From Cephalopachus bancanus (taxonomy: Eukaryota > Chordata > Mammalia > Primates > Tarsiidae), in the NCBI GenBank assembly GCA_027257055.1, contig JAPVLO010000073.1:5198501-5262500 (forward strand): a stretch of 64,000 nucleotides of DNA, in the 5' to 3' direction. Shown here piece after piece: positions 21,290-34,270 of this stretch (the stretch's first letter is position 1; each line of letters starts with the position of its first letter). A program made the position numbers and the translations under genes. The notes beneath the pieces were generated by a model. That model did no database searches and was not told the DNA's origin. It worked only from the letters and a program-made list of their open reading frames with translations.

Positions 21290-22330
21290 AATTTATTTTA
21301 TGCTTAAATTCTAGAAAATTTCAGCTATAATTTCTTAAATATTAATTCTCTATCATTCTCTCTATTCTGGAATTCTGGTTTATGATGAAGTATTTAAATT
21401 TCTCCTCCATACCTCTAAATTAATGCTTGATATTTTTCTATTCCCTTGTTCTCTGGAATGCAGTCTTAGTAAATTCCTTCAGTTATCTTTTCATTTCACT
21501 ACTACTCTCATTTATTCTGTTTAATATAGAGTATTTTTTCAAATTTCAGTGACCATAATTTTTTAGTTACTTAATTTGCTCTTCTCATACCTAGCCATTA
21601 GAAAACTCCTTGCCATTTATAATATAAAAGTTGTTCTTTCATTTGTCTGTTTGAGTATTTTACACATAGATATTTAACGTCTTTATTGAAATGTTTCGTT
21701 AAGATAATTTAATGTGGAATGAATTCCTGTTCTAATTCTTGATTCGGTTACCTATACTTATTTGGTATCTAATTTTTTCATGTGTTTTAGAATTTTGTTT
21801 ATAAATGCATCTTCTCCCTCTTTCTCTGAGTTTATTTCTCCCTATCTCAACCTTGTTTTGCTGTAGTTTTCACTTGGCTTCTTGATGTTCATCTGCAGAA
21901 CCAGACCATAACATGGGACTGTAGCTTCTGTAACCATGTAGATAATAGAAATGTTGCAGATTGTGTCAATTGCAAAATCAGTTCATTGTCTTTGGGCTGT
22001 GATTAGTAGGACGCCTATGTCTGCATTCTCCCTAGGACTGGAGAGTGTTAAATTTGCATCAAGGTTTCAGTCAGTGTTTGTTTGTTTGTTTGTTTTCTTG
22101 AGAAGGGGAGCCCCACTCTAATCCTTGGTTTCAAATTGTGAACATGCCTTAAGTAACATTATCAAATATTGTTTTTTGTTATCCCAGTATTGTATGTATC
22201 ATGTCTTAGAAAGTAGCAGGGGTGGAGGTAAGTGGGGGAGAAAATTCAACCCCGCTATATTCGTTAAAATGGGCATTAGAAGGAGAGGGGAGATATTAGG
22301 TCTAGTAGTGGTCTCCATTTCTACATTATA
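21290..22330 (-). mobile_element. Ancient L1M remains, antisense
   Basis: T-rich plus-strand sequence (for example TTTCAGCTATAATTTCTTAAATATT and TTCTCTGGAATGC in order) resembles the reverse complement of the early ORF2/ORF1 region of old L1. It is heavily decayed, so the assignment is by overall pattern. Confidence 0.5.
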
Positions 22331-24084
22331 AATTTAGGATTATCTCATAGTCTGGTTTATTCCAAAAACAGCCTTTGTTTAAAGGGCTGAATTGATCAAT
22401 GCCAATTTCAACAAACTCAAATTACTTTGGTTGAGTATGCTGCCTCCTATGTCTAGATGGACACCAAGAGTATCTTAAAATTAGTAAGAATTTAGAATTT
22501 AGATCACAGATGCTATGTGAAATTAATTTTCCAAATATTTATTATATGCTCCCAAATTACACTACCTCATATCCTTATATGTAATTCAAAATATGTTAGA
22601 ACTCATGCTTGAAAATCGTTATGTTTGAAAGAGAAGGAAGTGACTCATTATTAAAAGTTATTGGACATTTGATAAAATACTTTTTTCATTGTAATCCAAA
22701 AGTTCTTTAGGGCTTCAACAGTGTGTATTTGAAAGACTGGTGAAATGAAATTTCCTTTGTCCTGAAATCTAGGTACATGCATTTGAAAAAGTTTATATAT
22801 ATATTTATATTAGCATAGAAACTGATGGCGGCCTGTAAAAGAGCATGGAATTCCACTGAGAAAGCTAAGACAGAGAGCTGTTTTTTTTATTTCTTGGGTT
22901 TCTCTTGAACATTTTCATTTTATATCCCGTCTTTCCCTCTTTTCTTTACCACACGATTTTTTTTAGTGTTATCTTGAGCTAGTCCTAGACAGTTAAAAAA
23001 AGTATTGCATAGTGACTTAGGACTGGATCAAAGCAGATTTGTGTTTTTCCCTACTAAATTTAAAATTAGTAAAATATAAATATTATGTTGATTATCCCAC
23101 TAAAGAAAGAGGATGGAAAATTATTTTAGTGTTAAAATCCACATTAACCAATGTGTGACTTAAATGACTGCCATGTTTCAGTTTCAAAAGGTATGACCAA
23201 AATACAGCAACATCAAAATACCTAATTGCAACCTCTCCTCTGATTATTTGTGTCATTTTCCTGAGCCTCATCATGGTGTATGACTGACCTAGCATGTCAT
23301 CAAGTCCCCACAATTTTTTGTAAAATCCCTTTGATCTTATTCAGGGAAAATGCCTAGTATATATTTACTTTTCATTATAGGAAAATACATCTTTATGAAT
23401 TACCTCTTTAAAAACATGCTTTAATACAACCTAGAAAATTGAGTATGGTTCCTCAGATACCCAGACAATTCATGTATGGGAAAAGATTGAATTAAATTGG
23501 GATTTTACTAGTATATTGAGTAAACACTTCATCTTTGAAATGTTAACACTACCTGAGGACCCCGAGAGATTTCTTTTTTCTTCCAATTCATAAATTAGAA
23601 TTCTGCTGTAGGTGTGACCAAGTATGGAGTTTTTGTTTGGTGCAGTCCCTTTCAAGTCTTTTCAAAGTATCCTGTTTACTACAATGATAGTTTTAACATG
23701 TTTAGGGAAGTAAGTGGAAGAATGTATCCAAGACTCAAAAGGTTTGACGATCATTTATTTGTTATGATAAGAAAACATTCATGGATCAATATAACTGTTT
23801 CTCAAATTAAAGGCAACCAGCTGACCATAACTCTTTCCTACAGTTAACATATGTTAAAGTTAGCTGCTGTGTAATGTTAGGCATGTACAACATCTCACAC
23901 AACAAAAAATCCTGTGGGCATTGGGAATGATTTCGCAGGAGAGTTGGCTTATGGGCAGGTCTTTAAAGTTAGAAGAGGTTTTTTGACAAGAGATGGGAAA
24001 GTAAGAAGTGGGTTGAATTCATGAACTCAATAGTTAGAATAAAGTATAATAAATTGAATTAACTTCGAATTCGCACTTCTTTGT
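22331..24084. other. Intergenic DNA, no gene seen
   Basis: This is AT-rich sequence without a named repeat that I can support. The short frames at 23092-23847 have no motif. A TATATATATATTTATAT patch lies near 22794-22810. Confidence 0.45.
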
Positions 24085-24240
24085 CCTAGACACTACTTAA
24101 AATACTCTTTTAAAATGTTTGAGTTAGGTACTATTAATATTTCCATTTTGTAGATGAAGTCCTGAGGCACAGACAGATCACTCAGTTAAGAGGTAGAATC
24201 AGGATTCAGTCCAAAATAACTGACTCCGGAGCCCAGACTG
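24085..24240 (-). mobile_element. MIR-like SINE, antisense
   Basis: The reverse-complement MIR body is recognisable by TTCCATTTTGTAGATGAAG, CTGAGGCACAGACAGATCAC and the end CTCCGGAGCCCAGACTGC. Confidence 0.8.
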
Positions 24241-24242
24241 CT

Positions 24243-24360
24243 AAAAACAAGGACTCTGGAGTGAACTGGCTGACTTCAAATCTTGATTTCATCTACAGTA
24301 CTTACGTTTAGTACTTGGCACAGGATAAGTGCCTGATATATGTTATCTATTTTAATTATG
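24243..24360 (+). mobile_element. MIR-like SINE fragment, sense
   Basis: AAGGACTCTGGAGTGAACTGGCTGACTTC followed by GGCACAGGATAAGTGCCTGA (in parts) fits the start and the end of a MIR. It lies back to back with the antisense copy just upstream, forming an imperfect inverted pair. Confidence 0.5.
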
Positions 24361-24664
24361 TTGATTGTTATTAATAAGCTACTTCGCTGTGGCCATATAT
24401 GTTATTCAGTATAGTGCAGATGATACAAATATGATAAGTGAGAGGTCTCAGTCCTTAATAAACTTTCAGTCTTGTGGAAGAAATGGATACAGTCAGCCCT
24501 CTGTATCCATAGGTCTCAAATTTGTAAATTCAATCAACCACTATAGAAAATATTTGGGAAAAAAATGGGTGATTGCACTTGTACTGAACATATACAGATT
24601 TTTTCTTGTCATTAGTCCCTAAACAATATAATATAACAGTTATTTACATAGCATTTACATTATA

Positions 24665-25238
24665 CAAAAGGGGACCCAAAAAAATCCTGAATTATTTTTT
24701 GGAGGGTGGACCCCTAGTAGTTCAGGCTTCCCCCACTAGGTAAGTGTTCTAGGAATCCACTGGCATCAGTGTACCAGCTAGTGTGTGTTGTGAGAGTCTG
24801 CGTTCAGTAAATTTTTGTTGGAGATTCTTTCAAGAGTTCACTGATTTATGATGGGGGATTATGAGCTCACCAGCCCACACCAGGCTGAGTGTTCAGCAAT
24901 TTTTTATCAAAAATGACATGACCTCCATTCTCCACCTTTTCTTTTCATCCACTCTTGCCCCAACTGATTTTTTTGTTTGTTTGTTTCCATGGATGAAAAA
25001 AGTCTTCAAAGGGAAACATTTTGCCCATGTGGAAGAGGTAAAATAAAAAACAGCAAAAGCACTAAAAGACATCAAAATTAATGAGTTCAAAAACTGTTTT
25101 GAGCAGTGGAAAAAGCACCTCGACAGGTGTATTGTATCAAACGAAGAGTACTTTGAAGTTGACTGAAATTTAAACATGTAAGAATAAATATACAATTTTT
25201 TAATAAATAGATTTTGTTTCGGGAGGGTTCCCTCCTTG
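24665..25238 (+). mobile_element. Mariner-family DNA transposon, internally deleted, copy 2
   Basis: It belongs to the same family and has the same deleted form as the 15794-16362 copy. The left end is CAAAAGGGGACCCAAAAAA, and the right end reads GGGAGGGTTCCCTCCTTG. The transposase fragment SSPAHTRLSVQQFFIKNDM runs through LAPTDFF and FKGKHFAHVEEVK to an in-frame stop. The coding sense then resumes as NEFKNCFEQWKKHLDRCIVSNEEYFEVD. It is inserted into the MER8-like element. Confidence 0.88.
24861..25163 (+). pseudogene. Mariner transposase C-terminal fragment with in-frame stop
   Basis: It covers the HT-containing second catalytic block, the LAPTDFF third-Asp block and the terminal CIVSNEEYFEVD. 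The frame is interrupted by TAA shortly after VEEVK. The N-terminal half is absent. Confidence 0.8.
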
Positions 25239-25399
25239 TGTTAGGTATTATAAGTAATCTAGAGATGATTTAAAATTTATTGAAAGACGTGCACATGTTA
25301 TATGCAAATATTATGGCATTTTATAAAAGAGACCTGAGCATTTGGTAGCTCAGGGGTTCTTGGACTCAATCCCCCATGGATACTGAGGAACGAGCTCTA

Positions 25400-28300
25400 T
25401 ACACCCCAGATGTATAATGGGCTATGTATAGGAGAGATTAATTACAATTGGAAGAGGAGATCAAAGACCCCAGGATTTGTTTTTTGAGAAGAACGTAGAA
25501 AAGATATGCTTGTAGTTAAAGAGATAAGAGGGTGGGAAATTATGGGGTGAAAGGACAGTTTGCATGAAGGCATGTTGTTTTAAAAACTCTCAATGTATGT
25601 TTGAAGAATAGTTCGGCTTGTATTTAATTTTCATAAAGGGATAGGGAGGGTAGTGGGAAAAAAAAGTCAGGAAAGCAGTCTTAAGTTCTGACCTCATGGA
25701 GCCTGGAAGAGGTCTTTAAACAAGTCAGTAGCAGATCAAAGGCCTTTTTGAAAGACCATTTTGGTAACAGGGCATAAAGTGGAGGAAGATGGGACAGGAG
25801 GACACATGCCAGGCGTGGCTAGTTTTAAGTTTCAGCTTAATAATTCTAACTGCACACTAGTTCATTAATTTATTTTTGCCATTGAACAAATCACTTACTA
25901 TTTTGATCCTTTGGTTCCTCATCTCAAAATAAGGAAGCTGAATTGATAAGTATGTCACCATCAGTTTGTAAAAATCATAAACTCTCTGTGCTTGACTTCA
26001 GGCTTAAATACTTCCACACATATTTTTTGCTCATGATAGTGATTCACAGATATGAATAGCTTCCCTTTTTAAATAAATTATTGTATTTAACATTTCTATT
26101 AATTTGGCATATAATATTGTTTTTTGCTCAATATTTTACCTTATTGCATTTCTTCTCGACCAAACTGTAAGTTAATTGAGAGAAAGCCATGATTTATGCT
26201 TTTATATTTAAACAGACATTAGTATATAATATAGGTTCAAATAATATTTGCCTAATTGATTGATAACAATAAGAAGATCTATGCTTTGATTATGGTTCTT
26301 TTCCAGTTGAAGAATTTGCTAGGTCCACTTCTAGAACAAATTTGATTTGCAAAATTAAAGCATTTGTTTTTTCATTACTTTGTAAGTAAACTTAAAAAAG
26401 ATATTAAGTTTTAATGTGTATATTTTTATATCTTATCTCCGAAATACATACTACCAAAAAGAGTGGAGACAATATGTTTTTCCCAAAATAAATATTCAAA
26501 TCCATAAAGGAAGAGACAGTTATACAAAATATTTTTTTAATTATGAAAAATCTCAATATATTAAGTTTTCCAAATAAGAGAACCAGATCTCAAACTAAAG
26601 AGCTTTTAATTGGGAACTTTCACATCATAATTTCACATTGCACTTTGAACTGTGGTAAAACATATATCCCTTGATATTTGAAGCCTGAATGTCCCCTAGA
26701 TACTTTAAGATGCTACAGCAAACAAAGTCTTGTTGGTCTGAGAAGCCACTAGAAGTAAATTTTAAAACTAATTATGGTTCTCCTGCTGAGAGTTTCCTTA
26801 AGAACCTCTTTCCAATTTCTGTCAAACATTTGCAGTTCTAGTACAAACACATTTATTTCTTTTTTCAGAACTAATTCACTTGCATTTAAACTTCAAGGTA
26901 GTGTTTGCCTTTCATTGTGAAATAGGGAAAGGTTATGAAGAAATTTACCAGGAATTAAAAAATTAACTCTGAAAAATCTTTTAATTTTGCAAAAACTTAA
27001 TGGGTCCAGTCCTAACAATCATAGAGTCACACAATTATTTTTATGGATTTGGGACGATCTTGCTGCCAATTCAGGTTTTAAGGATGAAAAAAATCAATTA
27101 AAAATAAACTCTCTGAAGTGATTGTATTAGCAATCTAAACATTAGTGGGAAATTACCAAATGTCCCTTCTTCTTTTGGTCACATGTATTTTCTTTCCTCA
27201 TGAAAAATAAACACAGCAGCAATGAATTCCTCGTGCTGTTCTCGGACCAAGACAGATGAGGTGTAGTTGTCTATGAATAATATACTCTCTCTAGTCAAGA
27301 GTTGTATGAAGACTTTCCATATGTAAAATGTCTTTCTGTCTGATACCACTGTTTTGTCCCAGAAAAGGAAGCGGATTCGATTTAATCCAATTTGTCTCTA
27401 ACCTCTATGTCTTAACATTTCTTCAAAGAAAAGAATCAGAGTGAATAAGTCTAGTTGGGCCATTTTCACCAATTAGAAAACTATAGAATTATATATATTA
27501 TATGTATAATTATATGAACACAAAAATTGAATTTGCATTAAATTGTAAAATACTAAGGTTTATTGTCACCATCTTAATCTCAATAATTCACTAAAAGGGT
27601 ATCTTGTAGCCTCTATGATAGTAACAACTTGAATGGAATGCAAATTTATATTAGAATTTGCAAATATATTTTAGAATTTGCTAATATATTTAAAAAACTG
27701 TACAAAGCTAGTTTCATTAACTAGGTTTACATAATGCATTTTTCTTATGACAATCATACCTCTTATGACATTCAAGAATATATCTGTTTAAATATTTTAA
27801 AATAAATTACTCACCTTTTTTTGGCTTATTGTCATTTAACTGAACCCCACAGTTACATCCAATAAGAAACTAAAAATGAAGTTTCTGTCAACTATTTTCC
27901 ACTAGCAAACATAGTGACTCACCTTCCAAATAAAAGCATATCAACATGAAAGTTTCCCAAGGGTATATTCTAGGTCATAATCTTTATGTTAATAAATTCC
28001 TTACTGAATAGTAAATTGTAAGAATATATTACCTTATTCCTGTAATACATTACCTGCCAGCAGGTAATTACCCATCAAAACCTAAACAGAAAGAAGATTG
28101 CCCTGTGACACCAGTGACCCCTGCAGGTAAAGTTAAAGGAAAAAAGTAAACTGTAATTGGACAGAAGATGTTACTGCATATTAGAATGTAGCTAGGTAAT
28201 ACCAAAGCATTAAAATTTATCAGTGACTCCAATGGATTTGTTATTATTATTTACTAATTGGAGATTTTTAATCTGCAGAATAAGTCAAGCATATGTTTTG

Positions 28301-28489
28301 GGATTTTACACTAGCTATTATTGAATACGTTTACATTTTGCATATCAGCTGATATAGGGCTGATTTCAGAGAATACCATCTAGATAGGGCCCTTAAAAAG
28401 CTGTTTAGAGTTATTTGATTAAGGAGTTAGTAGAGATTACAAATGACCATCTGGTATATTGGCCTGCCTGAAGATTAGTTTCAACGACC
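25400..28489. other. Repeat-poor intergenic DNA
   Basis: Possible ancient repeat traces lie at about 25690-25800 and 25860-25960 (MIR-like, AACAAATCACTTACTA…TTGGTTCCTCATCTC), and an L2-like tail (TTCAAATAATATTTGCC) lies near 26235. From about 26270 to 28480 I recognise no repeat and no coding signal. It could be single-copy, possibly conserved non-coding sequence. Confidence 0.5.
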
Positions 28490-28650
28490 AGCTAACTGGA
28501 TACTTATGAAGTACAAAGCACTTCACATGAAGTCTCAGTAACTGCCAATAAGGTAAGCATTATTATCCACATACTATAGAAAGAGATGGTTAAGTGGGAA
28601 TATAAGTGTCAAAGTTGAGAGACATGCCCCAAAGTCCCTTCTCCTGAACA
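28490..28650 (-). mobile_element. MIR-like SINE, antisense
   Basis: AAAGCACTTCACATGAAGTC, then TAAGCATTATTATCCACATA, then AGAGACATGCCCCAAAGTCC follow the reverse-complement MIR order. It is diverged. Confidence 0.6.
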
Positions 28651-29724
28651 TTATTCTATAGGGTGAGTGTAATGTTTAGGAAAGTTCACAAAACAGATAT
28701 ACATGTACTTCAGTTCCCAACTTAATGTCATATATTTAATGACCACTTATGCCTACTTAATATAGCATTATGGGCTGGGTCCTGAATAAGTTTGAAAAAT
28801 AGCCAACAATTAGCATGAAGAATTTCTTTAAAAGAACAATGTATCATTAATGTTTTAAACAAACACAGTTGTGATAGCCCAACTGATGACAATAAAGACA
28901 GTAACCACCAATTCAACTATTTCCTATATACAATTGAGTCATTATTTGTAGTACTTTCATGAACATTAAAATTTTCCAGCAACTTGTGAGAGGTATAAAT
29001 AATTTTTACTGCTACACATTTCTTCCTGATTTATTATATTGTTTTTTCTGACATTTAAAAAAAGTATGCTTTGAAATTTACTATTAAGTTTATCTTTTGA
29101 GTTCCCAATTAGCCCATGTAAGGTCTGAGACACAAACAAGAGAATGTGTGAATGTTTCTGTTACTCTTACTGTATAATAATGGAGGAGTATTGTCAAATA
29201 TTGTCTTTAAAAGAGCTGTCAACATTGACATAAAAAAATAACAATGAATAAAAACAAGAGTATCCATATATTTGCATTTCTTTTTTATGTCTTAAGTAGT
29301 ATAGATGGATCACCAAAAGCAAAAATAATATTAAAAATGATTTGATCACTCCATGTTGTATGCATGTTTCAAAATATAACATGTTTTCCAGGAATATGAG
29401 TAATCATTATGCATCAATAAAAAATGTATCAAGACTTCACAGTGAAACCAAGTATTCGATATCTATTCATTTTTTTCATAATTATTTAATTCATACCTAA
29501 TATGTACCAGGCAATATAATAAGCACTGGGTGTATTTGGTCAACAAAACACTATGTTCTGCACATTCACAGGCCTTACAGCCTAGAGGGAAAACCGGTAG
29601 CAACTAGAAAACAAATAAATCATTAAGAGAGTTAAATGCTTTTGAGGGAATAAACAGAGCAGGAGGTTGGAAAGTAACATGGGAGAATCTACTTAAAAAG
29701 AACAAGCAGAGAAGGCATCTGTTT
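28651..29724. other. Intergenic DNA, no gene seen
   Basis: An old interspersed repeat of the type 'CATACCTAATATGTACCAGG…' is likely at about 29490-29650. The rest is AT-rich and unassigned. Confidence 0.45.
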
Positions 29725-30060
29725 TACTTAACTTGGGCTTTTATAACAAGTGCATAGACTGGTTGGCTTAAACAAGCATTTATTTTTCACAATTCTGGAG
29801 GCTGGAAATCCATGATTAGGGTGCCAGCATGGTTAATTTCTGGGTGTGGGCCCTTTTTCTGGTTTGCAGAAGGCTACCTTTATTCTCTATCTTTATACGG
29901 CAGAGAGAGAGGAAGGGGGAGAGAGACAGAGAGATGGAGAGAGAGGCAGAGAGAGAGACACACACACACAAAGAGAGAAAGAGACACACACAGAGACAGA
30001 GACAGCGAGAGAGACAGAGAGAGAGCGAGAGAGAGATTACTTTTTGAGAGGCAAGGAAAG
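29725..30060 (-). mobile_element. MaLR (MST-like) LTR fragment, antisense, with GA-rich expansion
   Basis: GGGCTTTTATAACAAGTGCA, then TTATTTTTCACAATTCTGGA and GGCTGGAAATCC correspond to the reverse complement of an MST/THE1-type LTR, as also seen at 37625-37986. Where that family has a short GAGA-rich part, this copy carries a long compound microsatellite. Confidence 0.65.
29899..30034. repeat. Compound (GA)n/(CACA)n/(GACA)n microsatellite
   Basis: 136 bp of nearly pure purine-rich repeats (GAGAGAGACAGAGAG, ACACACACACAAAGAG and similar). It generates three overlapping spurious open frames rich in Arg, Glu and Thr. Confidence 0.95.
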
Positions 30061-31377
30061 GTGGAAATCTGTTCAGAAATTGCTAAATGGGGTCAATACC
30101 CCATCATCCAAAGAGTGTGGATCTGAGGGAAAGAATCTGACCTTGTTGAGCAACTACTGCAAGAAGACCCACGTGGGACTGTGGAGTGTGGCTGACATCA
30201 GCACAAACGAATTCAGTTCAGACCAGTTGAGTTCAGACAGCATCTTATGAACTTTCAGAGTCTGAATCTCAATTAATATGTAATGGGCTTCAGGTAGAAA
30301 TAAACAGGGCCTTCTCTTGTTTCTATGTAATGATAGATATAAGTAGAGAAGAGTAGGATAAGGAAATTTTAAAAGGATATTACATTAGATAAAAGCTAAG
30401 TTTTTATTTTAGAACAAAGTTAATTATTTTCTCAGGTTACTGTAAATGAAGCAAGTATAAGAATATTGTTTTAAAAATATCAAGTTGCCACATTAATGGA
30501 AAAAGAAAAGGTTTGTGTAGATTGAGTTGAACTAAATATTGTTTATACCAGGCAAAAGAATACATCGTCAGATTATAGTGTCTTTACATTCTGAGTTTTT
30601 GCTCTACGCTAAAGTAAAATAAAATTATTTCCCTTTTAATTAAAAATAGACAGTTTTTTTATATCAGCCTTCAAAAAGAGTAGTCAAGAAAAATATCTTC
30701 CAAAAGGTAAATTAAGGGTGTTTTTTTCCTCCTTCTGTAATAAGCACAGCCCAAGTATAAAACAGTAATGAGTCAATGTGTACATCATGCCAAAAAAAAA
30801 CCAGTCAAATCAGTGAGAAAAAAATTAGTTAAGCCAGTTATTTGATTTAAAGGAAAACTCAAAAGGTGGGTTTTCTGCACTTAACACTTTATAAGGCGAG
30901 GTTGGCCTCATATAACTATAATTATTTTGTTCACTTATATGTAAAATGAATAGAATAATGCCTAACATAATAGGATTTTGCAAAGAGTTGGATAATAAGC
31001 TTTTTTCCCAGTGACTGGCACATAGTAGGAATTTGGTTTATAGCCTGAGTTGCAAGCCTATCTAAAGGTAATCTGTATTAGAGATAGACGTAGAGGTTTG
31101 AGGAAGCTATGCTAATAGGTCAGTAGTTAGTTGCAGGTAATTTTTAGAAATTCTGTCAAATTATTAACTAGGAAATTTGTTCTTCAAACATCTACAATTT
31201 TATAAGTATAACAGAAGAATGCCGAAATTAGATCAAGAAGGTAAGTGAATCAGTGAAACAAACATAACTTCAAGCACTCTTGCAATTTTGTTCCTTGCTG
31301 GAATGTGCTTCTCATCCTCATACATGTAATTATATCATGAAAAACATATTAGGTTTCAGAAAAAACAATTGAGAATT
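30061..31377. other. Intergenic DNA, no gene seen
   Basis: This is AT-rich DNA without a recognised repeat. The stretch to about 30250 may be the remainder of the MaLR LTR. Confidence 0.4.
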
Positions 31378-31832
31378 GCCATGGATTGAAATGTGTTCTC
31401 TGAAAAAGGTTGAAATCCTAACCCTCAGTACCTCAGAATATAAACTTATTTAGAAATAGAGTCTTTGCAGATGTAATGAATTAAGTTGAGATGAAGTCAT
31501 ACTGGGAGAGTGGGCTCTTAATACAATATAACTGGTGTCCTCATAAGAAAAAGAGAACACAGAGCTACTCAGAGCAGGTTAGTCACAAGACAATGAAAAC
31601 AGAGATCGGAGAGAGTATCCACAAGGAAAGGAGAGCCAAGGATTTCTGACAAACACCAGCAGCTACAAGAGGCAAAGAATGATGATCCCCTTCAGATTTT
31701 AGAGGAAGGATGGTCCTGCAGGCCCCTTTACTTAAGACTCCTGAACTCCAGAACTGGGAAACAATGCATTTCTGTTGTTTTAAGCTGGTTTGTGATCCTT
31801 TGTTATGGCAACTCTAGGACTCTAACACAAGG
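31378..31832 (+). mobile_element. MLT1-type MaLR LTR, sense
   Basis: The full order of an MLT1 LTR is visible: TTGAAATCCTAACCCTCAGT, then ACCTCAGAATATAAAC, GTCTTTGCAGATGTAATGAA, CATACTGGGAGAGTGGGCTC, GGTGTCCTCATAAG, CCTGAACTCCAGAACTGGGA, and finally TTTGTTATGGCAACTCTAGG. It is old and gap-rich. Confidence 0.9.
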
Positions 31833-34009
31833 GGATAGCCACATGGAGATGTAGCTGACTGTGGTCTTCAACCTATGCTTTTTTACTCCATCAAAACAAG
31901 AGAAGATAAAACTCACATGAAATAAGATAATATCAGTAGCAGTTCATTCTTAGCCTCAATCTTGGTCTGGTCAACAACAAGCCTGAGCAAAAATAAACAA
32001 ATAAAATAGCAAGCCATATAAAAAAGCAGACAAACAAACATCCTGATCCTTGATTGCATCTTCTCTTCTGAGTCTTTTATGCATCATTTAAGTGACAAAC
32101 AAATGCTTATTTCTGCCAGACCTCCAGGGCCTACACAGCTGTAGAAAAAGAAAGTCTATTACATTGACTTCATGCATCTTTAACAAAGGTGCCATCTGGG
32201 GTGCAACACCAGAAATCTCTTTTATTGGTGATAATGTTTGAGCCTAAAAGAACACAATCTGATTTTTTTTTCAGTCCCAGGTACATGAAATTGAGCTTAC
32301 ACTGCTGCAAGTTAGGAAAACCTTGCTTTAAAGGCTGTAAACTGCATATAACTCTGTGAATATATTCATATGCATGATATTAAAATAGCTTATATGTGCC
32401 TAAAATCCTAGATTATAAAAATAGCACCCAGCTAAAAACTGTATTTTCTCTTCTTTTCTTTTCAGTCAATGCTCTCTCCTTCTGTGACCATTATAGTTTT
32501 CTGTGTCCTGTCTTTCCTTCACAGTCTTATTTGCCATCAGTCTTAATCCATTTTCACAAACAAATTAAGGCAGAGAGCCAGATGAGGTATGCAACTCTAC
32601 TCTCTATCATTCGCTTCCTCATGCCTCTGTCAGAATCAATAAATACTCATTCAAAGGAGGGGGGCTAAGCAACTCATTAATCCTCCTGCTCACTGCTTCC
32701 AAAATATGGGCGACTTGTTAGGTGCTCTCTGACATTCACAATGCAAAGTGTCGCTCCTGAGCACTGTTAGAGATCTAGCAATCCAGGCATAGGGCAGAAG
32801 GAGGGAGACTTACCAGCAACAATTACCCTGGTGAGTGTGTGTGCTGTGATTCATCCACTCACAGCATTTTACAAATAATGTATTTTCTTCATACAGGATA
32901 TAGGATGTCTTTGTGTTCAGAGACTCTTCTAAACCTGGTGTCTCTTCATTGTTTAAATCTGTCCTTGAACATGAACAATACTCTGGAAATTTTTAGTTTT
33001 ATGCAACATTTTTCAAAGTACATAAGAAATTTCTTCAAACAAAAAAAAAAGTGAATAGTGATTGCTGACTTTTGTAGAGTGAATACTGAAGGAAGGAGAT
33101 GCTATGTGAAAACTTCTCCAGCAATTCAGGTGAGGAATGTGGAACAGAATACCATAGAAATTCACACATAATATTGGAGGGTTAAAGGAAATCAGACAGA
33201 TATAGACTTTGAATGGGTCTATATGCTTCGGTTTCTCACTCTCTTTAACCTTCAAGTTCAAAGTTTAATATCTTGGGCTTACTCTTCTAATTCTTTTGTT
33301 GCCTCAAGTTTGGGAGATTTTATTGTTTTCCTCAAGGATTTCCTAAGAGAAGGGATGTGAAAATTAACATCAGTCTGAACTTGGTAACCTCTACTTTATT
33401 TTATTATTTTTTTTAGTTTGATTTGGCTAAAAGCCATTATAGCTGCTGTTTATTATTTCAAAACACCATTAATGCTTACTATGTGATTCATTTCCATGTA
33501 CATTTTTCTTTCAGAGAGCTTTAATTTAGAACAACGTATGCATTCGGAGGAAAATATCAGATAATTATTTACTCAAAAAACAGGAGAGAGGAGGGTTGAA
33601 GAGAGCATATCCCGTGAGATCTAAGACTGACAGATTAGCAGCAGAAAACCTTTTGTCTGGAAAGTAAGAAAATGATCCCAAGAACTAAGCACAATATACC
33701 TCTCAACATGTCAAAACCAAAGAAGATTTATACGTGCAAAATGTCCAATTCTCTTTACTCATATGCAACTAACTTGAAGATTCATCTGACTTGGAAAATA
33801 GCCAAATTGAATATAAAACCTATAATCATAACCATAACATTTGTGTAGATTAAAAAATAAAACCACTGTATTTTCCAGAAGTGATATTTTGCTGCTTCAT
33901 AATTTCAAATATTTATTTTAGTGTATTAATTTATTTGTAAAGTATAACAAAGTAATAGCCTTTCATTTGGATAGTATAGAGTATCAAAATTTTAGGGATG
34001 AAGAAAATA
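31833..34009. other. Intergenic DNA, no gene seen
   Basis: I recognise no repeat or coding signal with confidence. Frames at 32396-32668 and 32839-33261 lack motifs. A GA/GGAG-rich patch occurs at about 33585-33605. Confidence 0.45.
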
Positions 34010-34270
34010 ATAGCTACCATCTTCTAAGTACTTAAAATATTCCAAGAATAATGCTGTGCTCTTTACTTAAAATGTTTCCTCTAATCTTCACAAGAAACCG
34101 ATGGCTTTAATAATATTATTTTCCTTTAGTAGATGAGAAATCTGAGACTCATAGAGATTAACTAACTTATCCAGGATCACATATCTGAACAGTGGCAGTT
34201 GAGGGTCATATCCAGAGTTGACAATCCTAAGGCATGTGCTTTGTCTACTTTGCCCAAAGAGTCTTGCTGA
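34010..34270 (-). mobile_element. MIR SINE, antisense
   Basis: TAGTAGATGAGAAATCTGAG, then ACTCATAGAGATTAACTAAC, TTATCCAGGATCACATATCTG and GGCATGTGCTTTG are in the reverse-complement MIR order. The copy is nearly full length. Confidence 0.85.

Larger units (their letters stand above)
24490..25397 (+). mobile_element. Tigger-family MITE (MER8-like) split by a mariner
   Basis: The left half 24490-24664 begins CAGTCAGCCCTCTGTATCC and ends TTTACATAGCATTTACATTATA. The right half 25239-25397 resumes TTAGGTATTATAAGTAATCT and finishes CCCATGGATACTGAGG. TA flanks both ends (24488-24489 and 25398-25399). Removing 24665-25238 restores the order of the element. Confidence 0.85.

Noticed and set aside
29812..30250. 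Three overlapping plus-strand frames of 72-134 codons
   Set aside because: The open frames are produced by the GA/CA microsatellite; the peptides are Arg/Glu/Thr repeats without a domain.
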